Source: Saccharothrix espanaensis DSM 44229
GTDB taxonomy: Bacteria; Actinomycetota; Actinomycetes; Mycobacteriales; Pseudonocardiaceae
Assembly: GCF_000328705.1 (NCBI RefSeq)
Contig: NC_019673.1
Span: forward strand, 9,187,501 to 9,251,500
Direction of reading: 5' to 3'
Length of the DNA stretch: 64,000 nucleotides
The notes under the pieces are model-generated. The model was not told the DNA's origin. It saw only the letters and a program-made list of their open reading frames with translations, and did not search any database. Below are positions 42,532 through 50,065 of the stretch, piece after piece. Made by a program: the position numbers and the translations under genes. Position 1 is the stretch's first letter. The number at the start of each line of letters is the position of its first letter.

Positions 42532-42900
42532 CTACTCCCCGATGACCGGCGGCGCGGCCGCGCAGTCGAAGTCGAAGTCGAAGCAGGAGTCGACGTCCGG
42601 CTCCAAGTACGCGGCGAAGTCGTCCGTCGCCGCTGCGGCCACGGCGTAGTCGTTCGTCGCCGCTGCGGCCGGCTCCCCGCCGCACGCCAAGGCCAAGGGG
42701 TTGAGCACCCTGCCACTCACCACCGCACCCGCGCCCCGGACGGTTCCCGGGCCCGGCTCGGGGCCGAGGCGGCCGTTCGCCCCGAGCGGGACGACCCGGC
42801 GCTTCACCGCGGCGAGTGCCCGCTCGACGTCGACGGAGGCCGCCACGGACTCGGTCAGCGCCTGGTCGGCCCGGCTCAGTCGACCGTCTACGCCTTCCAC
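42532..42900 (-). CDS. Unknown protein ending in a CFDFDFDC motif, sigma-factor operon, 122 aa
   Basis: N-terminal helical half (GVDGRLSRADQALTESVAAS, then VDVERALAAVKRRVV), a Gly/Pro linker, and a C-terminal third rich in Ala, Asp and aromatic residues: TNDYAVAAAATDDFAAYL, then DSCFDFDFDCAAAPPVIGE. Two cysteines enclose three Phe-Asp pairs, coded by a tandem gtcgaa hexamer. No signal or membrane segment. The GTG start overlaps the end of the ECF sigma factor gene by 13 bases, so it may be a sigma-factor partner, a redox switch or a precursor peptide. All three ideas are inference. Confidence 0.6.
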   Translation of the reverse strand: MEGVDGRLSRADQALTESVAASVDVERALAAVKRRVVPLGANGRLGPEPGPGTVRGAGAVVSGRVLNPLALACGGEPAAAATNDYAVAAAATDDFAAYLEPDVDSCFDFDFDCAAAPPVIGE

Positions 42901-43406
42901 CGCGAATCCCCCCTTCCGACGCCCGTGACCAGCCCGGCCAACCCGGGATGAGCCCGCAACCGCTCGCGGGCGCGGCGCAGGTGCGACCGCACGGTCGCCG
43001 GCGTGACGGCGAGGTGCACCGCGATCTCGGCGGAGGTGAAGCCCTCCATCGACATGACCACCACGTCCCGTTCTCGCGGTCTCAGGTCCGCGAGGACCTC
43101 GGCCAGCCACAGCACGTCCTCGACCTCGGGCCCCTGGTCGTCCACCGGGCCGTCGGCGCGGCGGGCGAGCACCTCGCGCACGGCCCGCTGGACGTCGCGC
43201 CGGGCGAACCGGAGCGCCTGCCGCTTGGCTACCAGCCGCACCCACGCCGCTGGGTGCTCGACTCGGTCCCAGGCGGCGCAGAGCCCGGCCATCGCCTCGC
43301 CGGCGGCGTCCTCCGCGTCCTCGGGCCGGTACCCGAGCTTGACCAGGAAGGCGATGAGCCGGGCGAAGTCGGCCCGGAAGAACTCGTCGAACGCCTCATC
43401 GGTCAC
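42888..43406 (-). CDS. ECF RNA polymerase sigma factor, 172 aa
   Basis: Region 2 (AFDEFFRADFARLIAFLVKL, then EDAEDAAGEAMAGLCAAWDR) and region 4 (LRPRERDVVVMSMEGFTSAE, then VTPATVRSHLRRARERLRAH) are complete; length fits ECF sigma factors. No typical zinc anti-sigma gene is adjacent. The neighbours are tiny membrane proteins upstream and the CFDFDFDC protein downstream, all overlapping. The GTG start overlaps the stop of the 33-aa frame by 4 bases (GTGA). Confidence 0.92.
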   Translation of the reverse strand: MTDEAFDEFFRADFARLIAFLVKLGYRPEDAEDAAGEAMAGLCAAWDRVEHPAAWVRLVAKRQALRFARRDVQRAVREVLARRADGPVDDQGPEVEDVLWLAEVLADLRPRERDVVVMSMEGFTSAEIAVHLAVTPATVRSHLRRARERLRAHPGLAGLVTGVGRGDSRWKA

Positions 43407-43504
43407 GTCCCCCTCCGCAGCACACCCACCGTGATCACACCCACCGTGATCACACCCGCCCTGATCACGAACGCCATCACGACCGCCGCCACGAGCGCCG
43501 TCAT
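43403..43504 (-). CDS. Very small hydrophobic protein bridging the sigma operon, 33 aa
   Basis: A single hydrophobic helix (TALVAAVVMAFVIRAGVITV) and a basic end. Its ATG overlaps the stop of the upstream 62-aa gene (ATGA, 43501-43504) and its stop overlaps the sigma start (GTGA, 43403-43406). That precise stacking is the main argument that it is translated. Its DNA contains a direct repeat of gtgatcacggtgggt. It could be a membrane peptide or only a device that couples ribosomes to the sigma gene. Confidence 0.45.
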   Translation of the reverse strand: MTALVAAVVMAFVIRAGVITVGVITVGVLRRGT

Positions 43505-43689
43505 CGCCGCCGCCACAGCACGGCGGCGCTGAGCACCGCGGACGACCCGGCGGCCACCAGCGTGACCGCCACCGACCCGGTTGTCACGTACAGCCCGCCG
43601 AGGCCGGCGACGACGGTGTTCACGACGAGCACCGCCGCGCCGACGTCCGGTGCGGGCGGTGTGCGCTCCGGGGACTTCTCCTTCGCCAT
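43501..43689 (-). CDS. Small two-helix membrane protein of the sigma operon, 62 aa
   Basis: A charged N-terminus (AKEKSPERTPPAPD) then two hydrophobic helices (residues 18-38 and 42-59) ending WRRR. Not a recognised anti-sigma factor, but its position before an ECF sigma gene makes a membrane regulator of the sigma factor possible. The ATG at 43689 has no strong ribosome site. Overlaps the next frame by 4 bases. Confidence 0.6.
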   Translation of the reverse strand: MAKEKSPERTPPAPDVGAAVLVVNTVVAGLGGLYVTTGSVAVTLVAAGSSAVLSAAVLWRRR

Positions 43690-43728
43690 GACGGGTAAGT
43701 GCGCCGGGCGCGGGGGAACGTGCAACGG

Positions 43729-44163
43729 CTACTCGGCCACGTCGACCTTCGCGACGATCTTCGCGTCCCGGATCCGGACGACGACCTCGCCGGGGCCGCC
43801 GTTGCGCTCGGCGTACTCGTTGGCCCGCTCGGCGCCCATGTAGCGCCCGCCGATCCGGCCGGTCCAGTAGCGGACCTGCTCGGGATCGTCCACGATCTCC
43901 GCACGACCGGTGATCGTGACGAAGGCGAACGGGGGTGTCTCGTCGTCCAGGCACAGCGAGATCCGGCCGTCGCGGACGATGGCCCGGCCCTTCACGGACT
44001 CCAGGTGGGTGGTGAACACGATGGTGCTGCCGTCCAGGTCGACCCAGACGGGCGACACGTGCGGTGAGCCGTCCTTCCGGACGACGGCGAGCTTGCCGGT
44101 TCGGGCCGGGGTGGCCGAGACGAACTCGCGCCACCAGCCGCTCGGGGCGTCGGTGTAACCCAT
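43729..44163 (-). CDS. Pyridoxamine 5'-phosphate oxidase-like (F420/FMN split-barrel) protein, 144 aa
   Basis: Split-barrel fold typical of PPOX-class F420-dependent enzymes: ARTGKLAVVRKDGSPHVSPV, VWVDLDGSTIVFTTHLESVKG, DGRISLCLDDETPPFAFVTI and GRAEIVDDPE. Length is normal. Such actinobacterial proteins reduce or oxidise small molecules with F420H2 or bind FMN; the substrate is unknown. It is the first gene of the minus-strand run that continues into the sigma operon after a 39-base gap, and may share its transcript. Confidence 0.9.
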   Translation of the reverse strand: MGYTDAPSGWWREFVSATPARTGKLAVVRKDGSPHVSPVWVDLDGSTIVFTTHLESVKGRAIVRDGRISLCLDDETPPFAFVTITGRAEIVDDPEQVRYWTGRIGGRYMGAERANEYAERNGGPGEVVVRIRDAKIVAKVDVAE

Positions 44164-44242
44164 GGAGCCACCGTAGGACCATCGCCAACCCTGAGAACCA
44201 TCGGGCAACACCCCTGGGTGGCACTCAGGGTGAGCACGGATT

Positions 44243-44315
44243 ACTACAACCGAGGTAGTGCGGACGGTAAGACTGAAGTCGCACCGACGTGTCAACTACA
44301 GACCGATGTGTCAAC
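44243..44315. promoter_or_regulatory. Repeats upstream of the ABC exporter operon
   Basis: An inverted repeat ACTAC-N7-GTAGT (44243-44259) is followed by two direct repeats CCGACGTGTCAAC and CCGATGTGTCAAC (44284-44296 and 44303-44315), 19 bases apart, about 60 bases before the ATPase start. Direct repeats spaced by nearly two helical turns are common for response-regulator or MerR/XRE dimers. The binding protein is unknown. Confidence 0.4.
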
Positions 44316-44373
44316 CCCGGGGACCGGGCAGAGTTCACCCGAGATCGGGGATGTGCCGTCCAGGGGAGAAACC

Positions 44374-45288
44374 ATGATCGAGGCTGTCGGCCTCACCAAG
44401 CGCTACGGGAACACGGTGGCGGTGGACAACTTGTCGTTCACCATCGCGCCGGGTCGGGTCACCGGCTTCCTGGGCCCGAACGGCGCGGGCAAGTCCACCA
44501 CCATGCGGATGATCCTCGGGCTGGACCGCCCGACGTCCGGCAAGGTCCTGATCGACGGGACGCCGTACGCCAAGCTGGACCGCCCGCTGCGCACCGTCGG
44601 CGCGCTGCTGGACGCCAAGTGGGTGCACCCCAACCGCTCCGCGCGCGCCCACCTCCAGTGGCTGGCCAAGTCCAACGGGCTGCCCACCCGCCGGGTGGAC
44701 GAGGTGCTGGACCTGGTCGGCCTGTCCAAGGTGGCCAAGCGCCGCGCCGGTGGCTTCTCGCTGGGCATGTCGCAGCGGCTGGGCATCGCCGGGGCCCTGC
44801 TGGGCGACCCGAAGGTGCTGCTGTTCGACGAGCCGGTCAACGGCCTGGACCCCGAGGGCATCCTCTGGATCCGCCAGTTCATGCAGGGCCTGGCCGCCGA
44901 GGGGCGCACCGTCCTGGTGTCCAGCCACCTGCTCTCCGAGATGGCCCTGACCGCCACCGACCTGGTGGTCATCGGGCGGGGCAAGCTCATCTCGCAGTCC
45001 TCCACCGAGGAGTTCGTGGAGCGGTCCACCGAGAACACCGTCAAGGTGCGCAGCCCGCACGCCGACAAGCTCGGCGCGCTGCTGGTGGACAAGGGCTTCA
45101 CGGTCCGCGAGGACGCCGACACGTCGTTGACCGTGTCGGGTGCCTCCAGTGACCAGATCGGTGACATCGCGGCGTCCGCCGGCGTGGTGCTGCACGAGCT
45201 GAGCCCCCATCGCGGTTCGCTGGAAGAGGCCTTCATGCAGCTCACCGGTGATTCGGTCGAGTACCACGCGGTCGAGACGGGAAAGTGA
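44374..45288 (+). CDS. ABC exporter ATP-binding protein, 304 aa
   Basis: ABC-2-type exporter ATPase. Walker A GPNGAGKST, signature-like FSLGMSQRLGIA and Walker B VLLFDEPVNGLDPEG, with the D-loop and switch histidine in VSSHLLSEMA, and an accessory C-terminal domain (residues 215-304) typical of bacitracin/drug exporter-type ATPases. AGGGGAG precedes the ATG. The permease starts 1 base after its stop. A very close paralogue is encoded at 46206. Confidence 0.95.
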   Translation: MIEAVGLTKRYGNTVAVDNLSFTIAPGRVTGFLGPNGAGKSTTMRMILGLDRPTSGKVLIDGTPYAKLDRPLRTVGALLDAKWVHPNRSARAHLQWLAKSNGLPTRRVDEVLDLVGLSKVAKRRAGGFSLGMSQRLGIAGALLGDPKVLLFDEPVNGLDPEGILWIRQFMQGLAAEGRTVLVSSHLLSEMALTATDLVVIGRGKLISQSSTEEFVERSTENTVKVRSPHADKLGALLVDKGFTVREDADTSLTVSGASSDQIGDIAASAGVVLHELSPHRGSLEEAFMQLTGDSVEYHAVETGK

Positions 45289-45289
45289 C

Positions 45290-46051
45290 ATGACTCTGCT
45301 CGCTGTTGAACGGATCAAGCTCTTCACCACGCGGTCGCCGTGGTGGTGCATGCTGCTCGCGCTCGGCCTGACCGTCGGGCTCACCTCGATCATCGCGGCG
45401 AACTGGGACAACGCGCCCATGCCGGTGATCGGCTCGGTGTTCACCCACACGTTCGGCCTCTACGTGATCATGGTGATGGCCGCGCTGGCGGTGACCACCG
45501 AGTACCGGTTCGGGACGATCAAGGCGACGTTCCAGGCCGTGCCGGACCGCATCTCGCCGCTGGTGGCCAAGGCCGTCGTGGTCTCGCTGCTGGCGGGCCT
45601 GGTCGGCGAGGCCGTCGCGTTCGGCTCGTGGGGCATGAGCTGGGTGCTCGCCCAGGACAACTCGCAGCTCGCGCTGAACTCCGCCAACGACTGGCGGCAC
45701 GTGGCCGGCATCGGCCTGGTCTACGCGGCCGGCGCGATCCTGGCGCTGGGCGTCGGCGCGCTGGTCCGGCAGACCGCCGGCGCGGTGTCGATCATCCTGG
45801 TGTTCGCGCTGGTGCTGGAGAGCGTGGTCGGGTTCATCCCGAACATCGGCGACGACATCCAGAAGTGGATGCCGTTCACCGTGGTCAGCAAGTTCATCTT
45901 CGGCGACCCGGACGCGAGCTCGCTGCCGGAGGGGGCCGGCCCGCCGGTGGTCGGCGAGCTCCCGCCGTGGGGTTCGTTCGCCTACTTCGCGGGTATCGCG
46001 CTGGTGATCTACATCATCTCGCTGGTCGTCGTGAAGCGGCGGGACGCCTAA
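45290..46051 (+). CDS. ABC-2-type exporter permease, 253 aa
   Basis: Six transmembrane helices with the N-terminal cytoplasmic segment LAVERIKLFTTRSPWW that usually docks to the ATPase, and the typical TTEYRFGTIKATFQAVP loop. Together with the ATPase just upstream it makes an exporter, perhaps for a lipid, peptide or antibiotic. Substrate not visible. Two strong hairpins follow before the second ATPase gene. Confidence 0.92.
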   Translation: MTLLAVERIKLFTTRSPWWCMLLALGLTVGLTSIIAANWDNAPMPVIGSVFTHTFGLYVIMVMAALAVTTEYRFGTIKATFQAVPDRISPLVAKAVVVSLLAGLVGEAVAFGSWGMSWVLAQDNSQLALNSANDWRHVAGIGLVYAAGAILALGVGALVRQTAGAVSIILVFALVLESVVGFIPNIGDDIQKWMPFTVVSKFIFGDPDASSLPEGAGPPVVGELPPWGSFAYFAGIALVIYIISLVVVKRRDA

Positions 46052-46062
46052 AGACCAACCAC

Positions 46063-46098
46063 CCCGCCTCGGCCGGGATCGGGGCCGGCCGAGGCGGG
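46063..46098. terminator. Hairpin 1 after the ABC permease
   Basis: CCCGCCTCGGCCGG pairs perfectly with CCGGCCGAGGCGGG (14 bp, 8-base loop), 11 bases after the permease stop. No T-tract, so an I-shaped actinobacterial terminator. Confidence 0.75.
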
Positions 46099-46113
46099 AC
46101 GCGGGGAAGGGGG

Positions 46114-46152
46114 GAGAGCTCGGGTCACCTTCGGGGGGTGACCCGAGCTCTC
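46114..46152. terminator. Hairpin 2 after the ABC permease
   Basis: GAGAGCTCGGGTCACC pairs perfectly with GGTGACCCGAGCTCTC (16 bp, 7-base loop), 15 bases beyond the first hairpin and about 50 bases before the second ATPase gene. As a pair they should strongly separate the two ATPase genes' transcripts. Confidence 0.75.
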
Positions 46153-46205
46153 GTCGTTCGACGGAAGTGGCACGTTCGGCAGTGGCGGATCGAACAGGAG
46201 CAGCC

Positions 46206-47111
46206 ATGATCGAGGCGACCGGACTGACCAAGCGCTACGGCACCACCGTGGCCGTGGACAACCTCTCGTTCGCGGTCGAGGCGGGTCGGGTCACCGGCTT
46301 CCTCGGCCCGAACGGCGCGGGCAAGTCGACCACCATGCGGATGATCCTCGGGCTGGACCGCCCGACCTCCGGCCAGGTCCTGATCGACGGCAAGAGCTAC
46401 CTGGGCCTGCACCACCCGCTGCGCACCGTCGGCGCGCTGCTGGACGCCAAGTGGGTGCACCCCAACCGCTCGGCGCGGGCCCACCTGCAGTGGCTGGCGA
46501 AGTCGAACGGCATCCCGGACCGGCGGGTGGACGAGGTCCTCGACCTGGTCGGCCTGACCCAGGTGGCCAAGCGCCGCGCCGGCGGCTTCTCGCTGGGCAT
46601 GTCGCAGCGGCTGGGCATCGCGGGCACCCTGCTCGGCGACCCCCGGGTGCTGCTGTTCGACGAGCCGGTCAACGGCCTGGACCCGGAGGGCATCCTCTGG
46701 ATCCGCCAGTTCATGCACCGGCTGGCCGAGGAGGGCCGGACGGTGTTCGTCTCCAGCCACCTGCTCTCCGAGATGGCGCAGACCGCGCAGGACCTGATCG
46801 TCATCGGCCGGGGCCGGCTGATCGCGCAGACCAGCACCGCCCAGTTCATCAAGGACGCCACCGAGGACACGGTGAAGGTCCGCTCGCCGCAGCTGGACCG
46901 GCTGCGCCCGCTGCTGGCCCAACGCGGCCGCGTGGTGGACAGCGCGACCGACCAGGCGCTGGTCGTGCACGGCGTGGAGGCGGCGGTGATCGGCGAGCTG
47001 GCCGGCGAGCACGGCATCACCCTGCACGAGCTCAGCCCGCAGCTCGGGTCGCTGGAGGAAGCGTTCATGCAGCTCACCCGCGAGTCCGTCGAGTACCACG
47101 CGCACGAGTGA
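46206..47111 (+). CDS. Second ABC exporter ATP-binding protein, paralogue, 301 aa
   Basis: Very close to the ATPase at 44374: IEATGLTKRYGTTVAVDNLS, GPNGAGKST, DAKWVHPNRSARAHLQWLAK, FSLGMSQRLGIA and LLFDEPVNGLDPEG are the same or nearly so. The C-terminal accessory domain has diverged more. No permease is encoded beside it, so it either shares the upstream permease, works with one elsewhere, or is left over from duplication. It is convergent with the mycosin gene, with only 3 bases between the stops. Confidence 0.93.
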   Translation: MIEATGLTKRYGTTVAVDNLSFAVEAGRVTGFLGPNGAGKSTTMRMILGLDRPTSGQVLIDGKSYLGLHHPLRTVGALLDAKWVHPNRSARAHLQWLAKSNGIPDRRVDEVLDLVGLTQVAKRRAGGFSLGMSQRLGIAGTLLGDPRVLLFDEPVNGLDPEGILWIRQFMHRLAEEGRTVFVSSHLLSEMAQTAQDLIVIGRGRLIAQTSTAQFIKDATEDTVKVRSPQLDRLRPLLAQRGRVVDSATDQALVVHGVEAAVIGELAGEHGITLHELSPQLGSLEEAFMQLTRESVEYHAHE

Positions 47112-47114
47112 CGC

Positions 47115-48359
47115 TCAGGGCGCGTGCCGCCAGAACTCGTCGGACGGCGGCGGCAGCGCGGAGACCTCCGGGCGGGCCGCGCGCGGTCGCCGGGACAGCA
47201 GCACCGCGACCACCACGACGGCGAGCACGACCAGCAGCGACCCGCCGAGCAGGACCAGCACCCGCACGCCGCGGGTGGGCCCCGGTCCGCCGGCCGCGTC
47301 CGGCCGCGGCACGTCGGACGGCTCGGCCGCGTCGGTCGAGCCCGCCGGGGGCGGTGCCGGGGTGGTGCGCGGCGGCGGGGCCAGCGGGTTGCGGTCCACC
47401 GGCGCGACCTGCGCGGACAGCGCCGCGACCAGGTCGACCAGGCCGAACCCGGTCGGGTCGTCGCGGCCGGGTTCGCCCAGGTCGAGGGCGGTCGTGACGA
47501 GCCGGTTCACCACGTTCCCGGCGTCCAGGTCGGGGTACCGGGAGCGGACCAGGGCCGCCGCGCCGGAGACCAGGGCGGTGGCCGCCGAGGTCCCGTCGAC
47601 CGACGCGTACCCGGTCGAGGAGACCGCGACCGGCACCGCCGTGACGATGCCCGCGGCCGGTGCGGCCAGCACCGTCTCCGGACCGGTGTTGGACGACGCC
47701 CAGACCGCATTCCCCTGCTCGGTGCCGGCCACCGCGATCACGCCGCGGATGTTCGCGGGCGCGCCGACGTGCCGCTGCCCGGCATTCCCGGTGCCCGCGA
47801 CCACCACGACGTCGTGATCGAACGCGTAGTTGACGGCACGCAACAAATCCGGCGTGAGGGTGGCTTCCGAAGTGAGCGACAGGTTGATCACATCGGCTCC
47901 GTTGTCCACCGCCCAGGTAATCCCCGAGGCGACCGAGGCAGTGGTGAACCGACCGCCGTCGGACCCGACCGAAACCGGCAGAATGCGCGCGGCCGGCGCC
48001 ACTCCCAACGCTCCGCCGTCGATCGCGCGACCGGCGATCAGGGTGGCCATCGCGGTGCCGTGGCCGTCCTCGTCCGCGGTGCCGTCGGTGCCCGCCGCGC
48101 TGCCGAACCCGGTGCCCGGCAGCAGCGCCCCGGCCAGGTCAGGGGTCGTGTCGTCAACGCCGGAGTCGACCACGGCGACCACCACGCCGTCGCCGCGCGA
48201 CTGCTCGTGGGCCCGGTGCGCGCCCATCGCGGCCAAGTGCCACTGCTGTTCCTCGATGCTCTGCGCCCGCCACCGGGAAGGCCCCGCCGCGGTTCCCCAG
48301 GCCGCCCCCGGCAGGAATAGCAGGATCGCGCCGACGAGAGCGATCACCCGGCCCCTCAT
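47115..48359 (-). CDS. Mycosin-type subtilisin (S8) protease, 414 aa
   Basis: Signal peptide at residues 1-25, a short pro-like segment, then a subtilisin domain with Asp65 (VVDSGVD), His100 (EDGHGTAMA) and Ser258 (DGTSAATALVSGAA). A Pro/Thr-rich linker and one transmembrane helix near residues 370-392 (VLVLLGGSLLVVLAVVVVAV) with a basic anchor follow, as in mycosins of ESX/type VII secretion. No EccB, EccC, EccD or WXG100 gene is in the window, so it is orphan here. The start is ATG 48359. Confidence 0.92.
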   Translation of the reverse strand: MRGRVIALVGAILLFLPGAAWGTAAGPSRWRAQSIEEQQWHLAAMGAHRAHEQSRGDGVVVAVVDSGVDDTTPDLAGALLPGTGFGSAAGTDGTADEDGHGTAMATLIAGRAIDGGALGVAPAARILPVSVGSDGGRFTTASVASGITWAVDNGADVINLSLTSEATLTPDLLRAVNYAFDHDVVVVAGTGNAGQRHVGAPANIRGVIAVAGTEQGNAVWASSNTGPETVLAAPAAGIVTAVPVAVSSTGYASVDGTSAATALVSGAAALVRSRYPDLDAGNVVNRLVTTALDLGEPGRDDPTGFGLVDLVAALSAQVAPVDRNPLAPPPRTTPAPPPAGSTDAAEPSDVPRPDAAGGPGPTRGVRVLVLLGGSLLVVLAVVVVAVLLSRRPRAARPEVSALPPPSDEFWRHAP

Positions 48360-48592
48360 CGCCCGAATTCCCCCTGTGGTCGAGATCACAAATATTCCAC
48401 TTCGGTTATGTTTCGACGACCGCCGGTCAGGCAATCGGAGTAAGAGCGCTGTTAAGACCGAGTGAACTCCCGCACAGCGCGGTGACAGATCCGTCTGAAC
48501 AAGGTCAGATGGAAAGTAATGAATCGTGAGGCGGCACCAAGCCGCACACGAATTCGGCGAACCCCGTCCAGGAACTCCCCGGAGGTGAACCC

Positions 48593-49171
48593 GTGACGGT
48601 GCTTGACCCAGATGTGGACGCCCAGACCCCGACCGGCGCGAAGAGGCTGCCGCGCCAACGTGACCACGCCCTTCGCGTCGAGCCGATGATGGCCCTCGAA
48701 TGGTCGCACGCGATCGAACCCGCCGGCGGCGCCGGCATCTGCACCGCACCCGCGCAGAGCCGACGAGCCTGGATCCACCGGGCCGACGAGCAGCAGGTGC
48801 TCGCCCTCTACCGGGCCGTCGGCGGCACGGCACCCGCACCCTGGTGGCTGCGCGCCCTCGACCGCGGGAAGCTGCCCTCGCGCGCGGCCGGCTTCGCCGT
48901 CGAGGACGAGGTCACCGCGCTGCTCGCGGCCCGACCGGGCTGGGTCTTCGTGCCCTGGGCGACCGAGGGCGAGGTCGGGTACTGGGAGTTCGTGCCGTCC
49001 GAGAGCGGCGTGTACGGCCCCGCCGAACCGACCACCGTGCAGTTCACCGACCGGCACGCCGGCTGGGTGGACCTGCTCCCCGCGCACCGGGGTCCCGGTC
49101 CGCGCCACCCCATCGAGTTCACCACCGCCGGGCTGCGCGAGCAGATCGACGACCTGGAGAACATCGCCTGA
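48593..49171 (+). CDS. Unknown protein, 192 aa
   Basis: Soluble; PMMALEWSHAIEPAGGAGIC, WIHRADEQQVLALYRAVGGT, GWVFVPWATEGEVGYWEFV and a Pro/His-rich end. No signal or membrane segment and no motif that fixes a function. GGAGGTG stands just before the GTG, a strong ribosome site. It is followed by trmB after 38 bases, possibly in one transcript. In the 233-base gap between it and the mycosin I see nothing besides promoters for both. Confidence 0.78.
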   Translation: MTVLDPDVDAQTPTGAKRLPRQRDHALRVEPMMALEWSHAIEPAGGAGICTAPAQSRRAWIHRADEQQVLALYRAVGGTAPAPWWLRALDRGKLPSRAAGFAVEDEVTALLAARPGWVFVPWATEGEVGYWEFVPSESGVYGPAEPTTVQFTDRHAGWVDLLPAHRGPGPRHPIEFTTAGLREQIDDLENIA

Positions 49172-49209
49172 GACAGCGCCGCCCGTTCCACCGCTTAGGC
49201 TGTACGCCC

Positions 49210-49920
49210 GTGACGACGTCCAGCCAGCGCCCACCGCACCACCGCTCCATCGTCAGCTACGTGCAACGCGGTGAGCGGATGACCGTCGGGCAGGAGCGGG
49301 CCTGGGACCGCCACTGGGAGCGCTTGGGCCGCGAGGTCAAGGCGCTCCCGGCCGGTCCCGTCGACTTCGCCGGCTGGTTCGACCGGGACGCCCCGGTGCT
49401 GCTGGAGATCGGCTCCGGCATGGGTGAGACGACCTCGCAGCTGGTCGCCGCCGCGCCGGAGCTCAACTACGTGGCCGTCGAGGTCTACAAGCCGGGCCTG
49501 GCCCAGCTGCTGATGCGCGCCGAAGCGCTCGACGTGACGAACCTGCGCGTGCTGCGCGGTGACGCCGTCGACCTGCTCACCGAGCACGTCGCACCGGACT
49601 CGCTGGCCGGCGTCCGGATCTTCTTCCCGGACCCGTGGCCGAAGAAGAAGCACCACAAGCGCCGGCTCGTGCAGCCGGAGTTCGTGCGCCTGCTCGCCAC
49701 CCGGCTGCGGCCCGGCGGCACGCTGCACCTGGCGACCGACTGGGAGAACTACGCCGAGCAGATGCTGGCGGTCTGCTCCGCCGAGCCGCTGCTGCGCAAC
49801 CGGCACGCCGACTGGTCCCCGCGGCCGGACTGGCGACCGGTCACGAAGTTCGAGCAGCGGGCCGTCGAGGAGGACCGGATCAGCCACGATCTGATGTTCG
49901 ACCGGATCGAACTCACCTGA
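49210..49920 (+). CDS. trmB: tRNA (guanine-N7-)-methyltransferase, 236 aa
   Basis: Makes m7G46 in tRNA using S-adenosylmethionine. The methyltransferase motif I is VLLEIGSGMGETTSQ. Family-specific motifs IFFPDPWPKKKHHKRRLVQP and TLHLATDWENYAEQM give a confident match. Length is normal, with a short N-terminal extension. GTG 49210 is the start. Confidence 0.96.
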   Translation: MTTSSQRPPHHRSIVSYVQRGERMTVGQERAWDRHWERLGREVKALPAGPVDFAGWFDRDAPVLLEIGSGMGETTSQLVAAAPELNYVAVEVYKPGLAQLLMRAEALDVTNLRVLRGDAVDLLTEHVAPDSLAGVRIFFPDPWPKKKHHKRRLVQPEFVRLLATRLRPGGTLHLATDWENYAEQMLAVCSAEPLLRNRHADWSPRPDWRPVTKFEQRAVEEDRISHDLMFDRIELT

Positions 49921-50065
49921 CCGTGGCATAAAGCCACGTCATCGAGTGGTCGAGACAGCGACTCACCGTCGTTTCGTCACTCCATCGAGCGAGCCGGTTC
50001 GATCACTTCGTGTGCCCCATCTGGCAGTGACGAGTCACTCCGTCCCGCAACTACGGTTGCCGCCC

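Noticed and set aside
44218-44373. N-terminal extension of the ABC ATPase (in-frame start at 44218)
   Set aside because: The extension has no homology-like features. The ATG at 44374 has AGGGGAG and gives the exact family start, and repeats typical of a promoter lie in the extension.
49946-50065. Upstream in-frame extension of the NOS gene from 49946
   Set aside because: The added 40 residues do not resemble the NOS N-terminus, and the start at 50066 places the haem Cys at residue 71, close to the position in Bacillus NOS.
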